Below are positions 63,470 to 64,000 of a stretch of DNA of 64,000 nucleotides, piece by piece (the first letter of the stretch is position 1; each line of letters begins with the position of its first letter). The translations under genes and the position numbers were made by a program. The stretch is taken from the NCBI GenBank assembly GCA_019245755.1, contig JAFARC010000001.1:1-64000 (forward strand), given 5' to 3'. Origin of the DNA: Mycobacteriaceae bacterium. GTDB lineage: Bacteria > Actinomycetota > Actinomycetes > Mycobacteriales > Mycobacteriaceae. A model generated the notes under the pieces. The model saw only the letters and a list, made by a program, of their open reading frames with translations, ran no database searches and was not told where the DNA came from.

Positions 63470-64000
63470 ATGGGAAAGTCGCGCGACGATGCTCGCCTGA
63501 TTAATCTCCTCGGTGCCGCAGCGATCGGCCTGAACGACGCGGCAGTTGGCGATGTGGCGGCGGACGGGGGCCTCGACTGCACCGCGGCGGGCGCGCTCGT
63601 TGCGCTACTTGATCTCGCAGAGTCGGGCTCGGTCCGGAGACTGAGCCAGATGCTTGGACTCACTCACTCGGGCACCGTTCGGCTGGTGAACCGGCTAGCC
63701 GATGCCAAAGTCGTTGAACGCGCAGCCGGCCCAGATCTGCGCACCGTCTCGGTCAGACTCACCCGCCCTGGCCGCGCTGTGGCAAGGCGAATACGCGCTG
63801 GGCGCCACGCCGCCATCGCGACAGCGTTAGCCGGCTTGACTAGACAACAACGGGACCAACTCACCGTCGCCTGCGAGGTGCTGATCACAAACATGACAAT
63901 GGCGCGCCTCGCCCGACGCACCGCCGGCGCACGCCCCAGCGGTGGGGCACTGTGCCGAATGTGTGACCCCGCGGCGTGCGGACGCCTCGCCGGTGGCTGT
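63470..64000 (+). CDS. MarR-family regulator with C-terminal cysteine cluster (3' partial)
   Basis: ATG 63470 after GGGAGG; 177 codons to the window edge with no stop. The winged helix is clear (SVRRLSQMLGLTHSGTVRLVNRLADAKVVERAAGPDLRTVSVRLTRPG). The end, LCRMCDPAACGRLAGGC, is a Cys cluster typical of actinobacterial MarR proteins with C-x2-C-x4-C-type ends, possibly a metal or redox sensor. Probably represses the divergent SRPBCC gene. Confidence 0.85.
   Translation, partial: MGKSRDDARLINLLGAAAIGLNDAAVGDVAADGGLDCTAAGALVALLDLAESGSVRRLSQMLGLTHSGTVRLVNRLADAKVVERAAGPDLRTVSVRLTRPGRAVARRIRAGRHAAIATALAGLTRQQRDQLTVACEVLITNMTMARLARRTAGARPSGGALCRMCDPAACGRLAGGC

Overview
The window is high-GC actinobacterial DNA and almost certainly mycobacterial. 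It carries adjacent PE and PPE genes, a complete type VII (ESX) secretion locus with eccB, eccC, eccD, mycP, eccE, eccA and espG, and many tightly overlapped genes (ATGA, GTGA, TGATG) starting with GTG. No rRNA, tRNA, CRISPR array or recognisable insertion sequence was seen.

Region 1 (1-6.8 kb): a membrane protein that enters from the left edge, a large DUF5631/DUF5632-type protein, and two modular peptidoglycan hydrolases sharing one N-terminal domain without a Sec signal (a transglycosylase-like and an NlpC/P60-like protein). Between them lie an extended SDR and a STAS protein, each behind a sequence matching a SigF promoter. Region 2 (6.8-27.4 kb): the ESX locus in the order eccB-eccC-[insert]-PE-PPE-esxB-like-esxA-like-espG-espI-like-eccD-mycP-eccE-eccA. 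The insert between eccC and PE (12.5-15.85 kb) holds two divergent exported Asn/Gly/Ser-rich proteins, a strong hairpin and a SARP-type regulator with a broken C-terminus. Region 3 (27.4-38.7 kb): a leftward operon with type IV secretion genes (VirB8/TcpC-like, two small membrane proteins, VirB4, VirB6-like) ending in an orphan WXG100 protein, opposite a rightward pair encoding a membrane partner and a soluble VirD4-like coupling ATPase. Region 4 (38.7-53 kb): a DUF4192-like gene, a ComF-like gene preceded by a DprA fragment, an aldo/keto reductase, a heterodimeric ABC exporter, a 1,636-residue MOBF relaxase-helicase and a small HTH protein on the far side of a likely oriT. Region 5 (53-64 kb): ordinary metabolic and regulatory genes (SDRs, AKR, adenylate cyclase-AAA regulator, ECF sigma factor with DUF899 and a DinB-like protein, SRPBCC/MarR pair).

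How it fits together: ESX locus + VirB4/VirD4 T4SS + MOBF relaxase is the hallmark of pRAW-type conjugative plasmids of slow-growing mycobacteria, in which both type IV and type VII secretion are needed for transfer. The window is best read as such a plasmid, or an integrated relative, with metabolic and transport cargo. The hydrolases next to eccB and the WXG100 protein in the T4SS operon are the most suggestive links between the two machines. Whether the DNA is episomal or chromosomal cannot be decided here.
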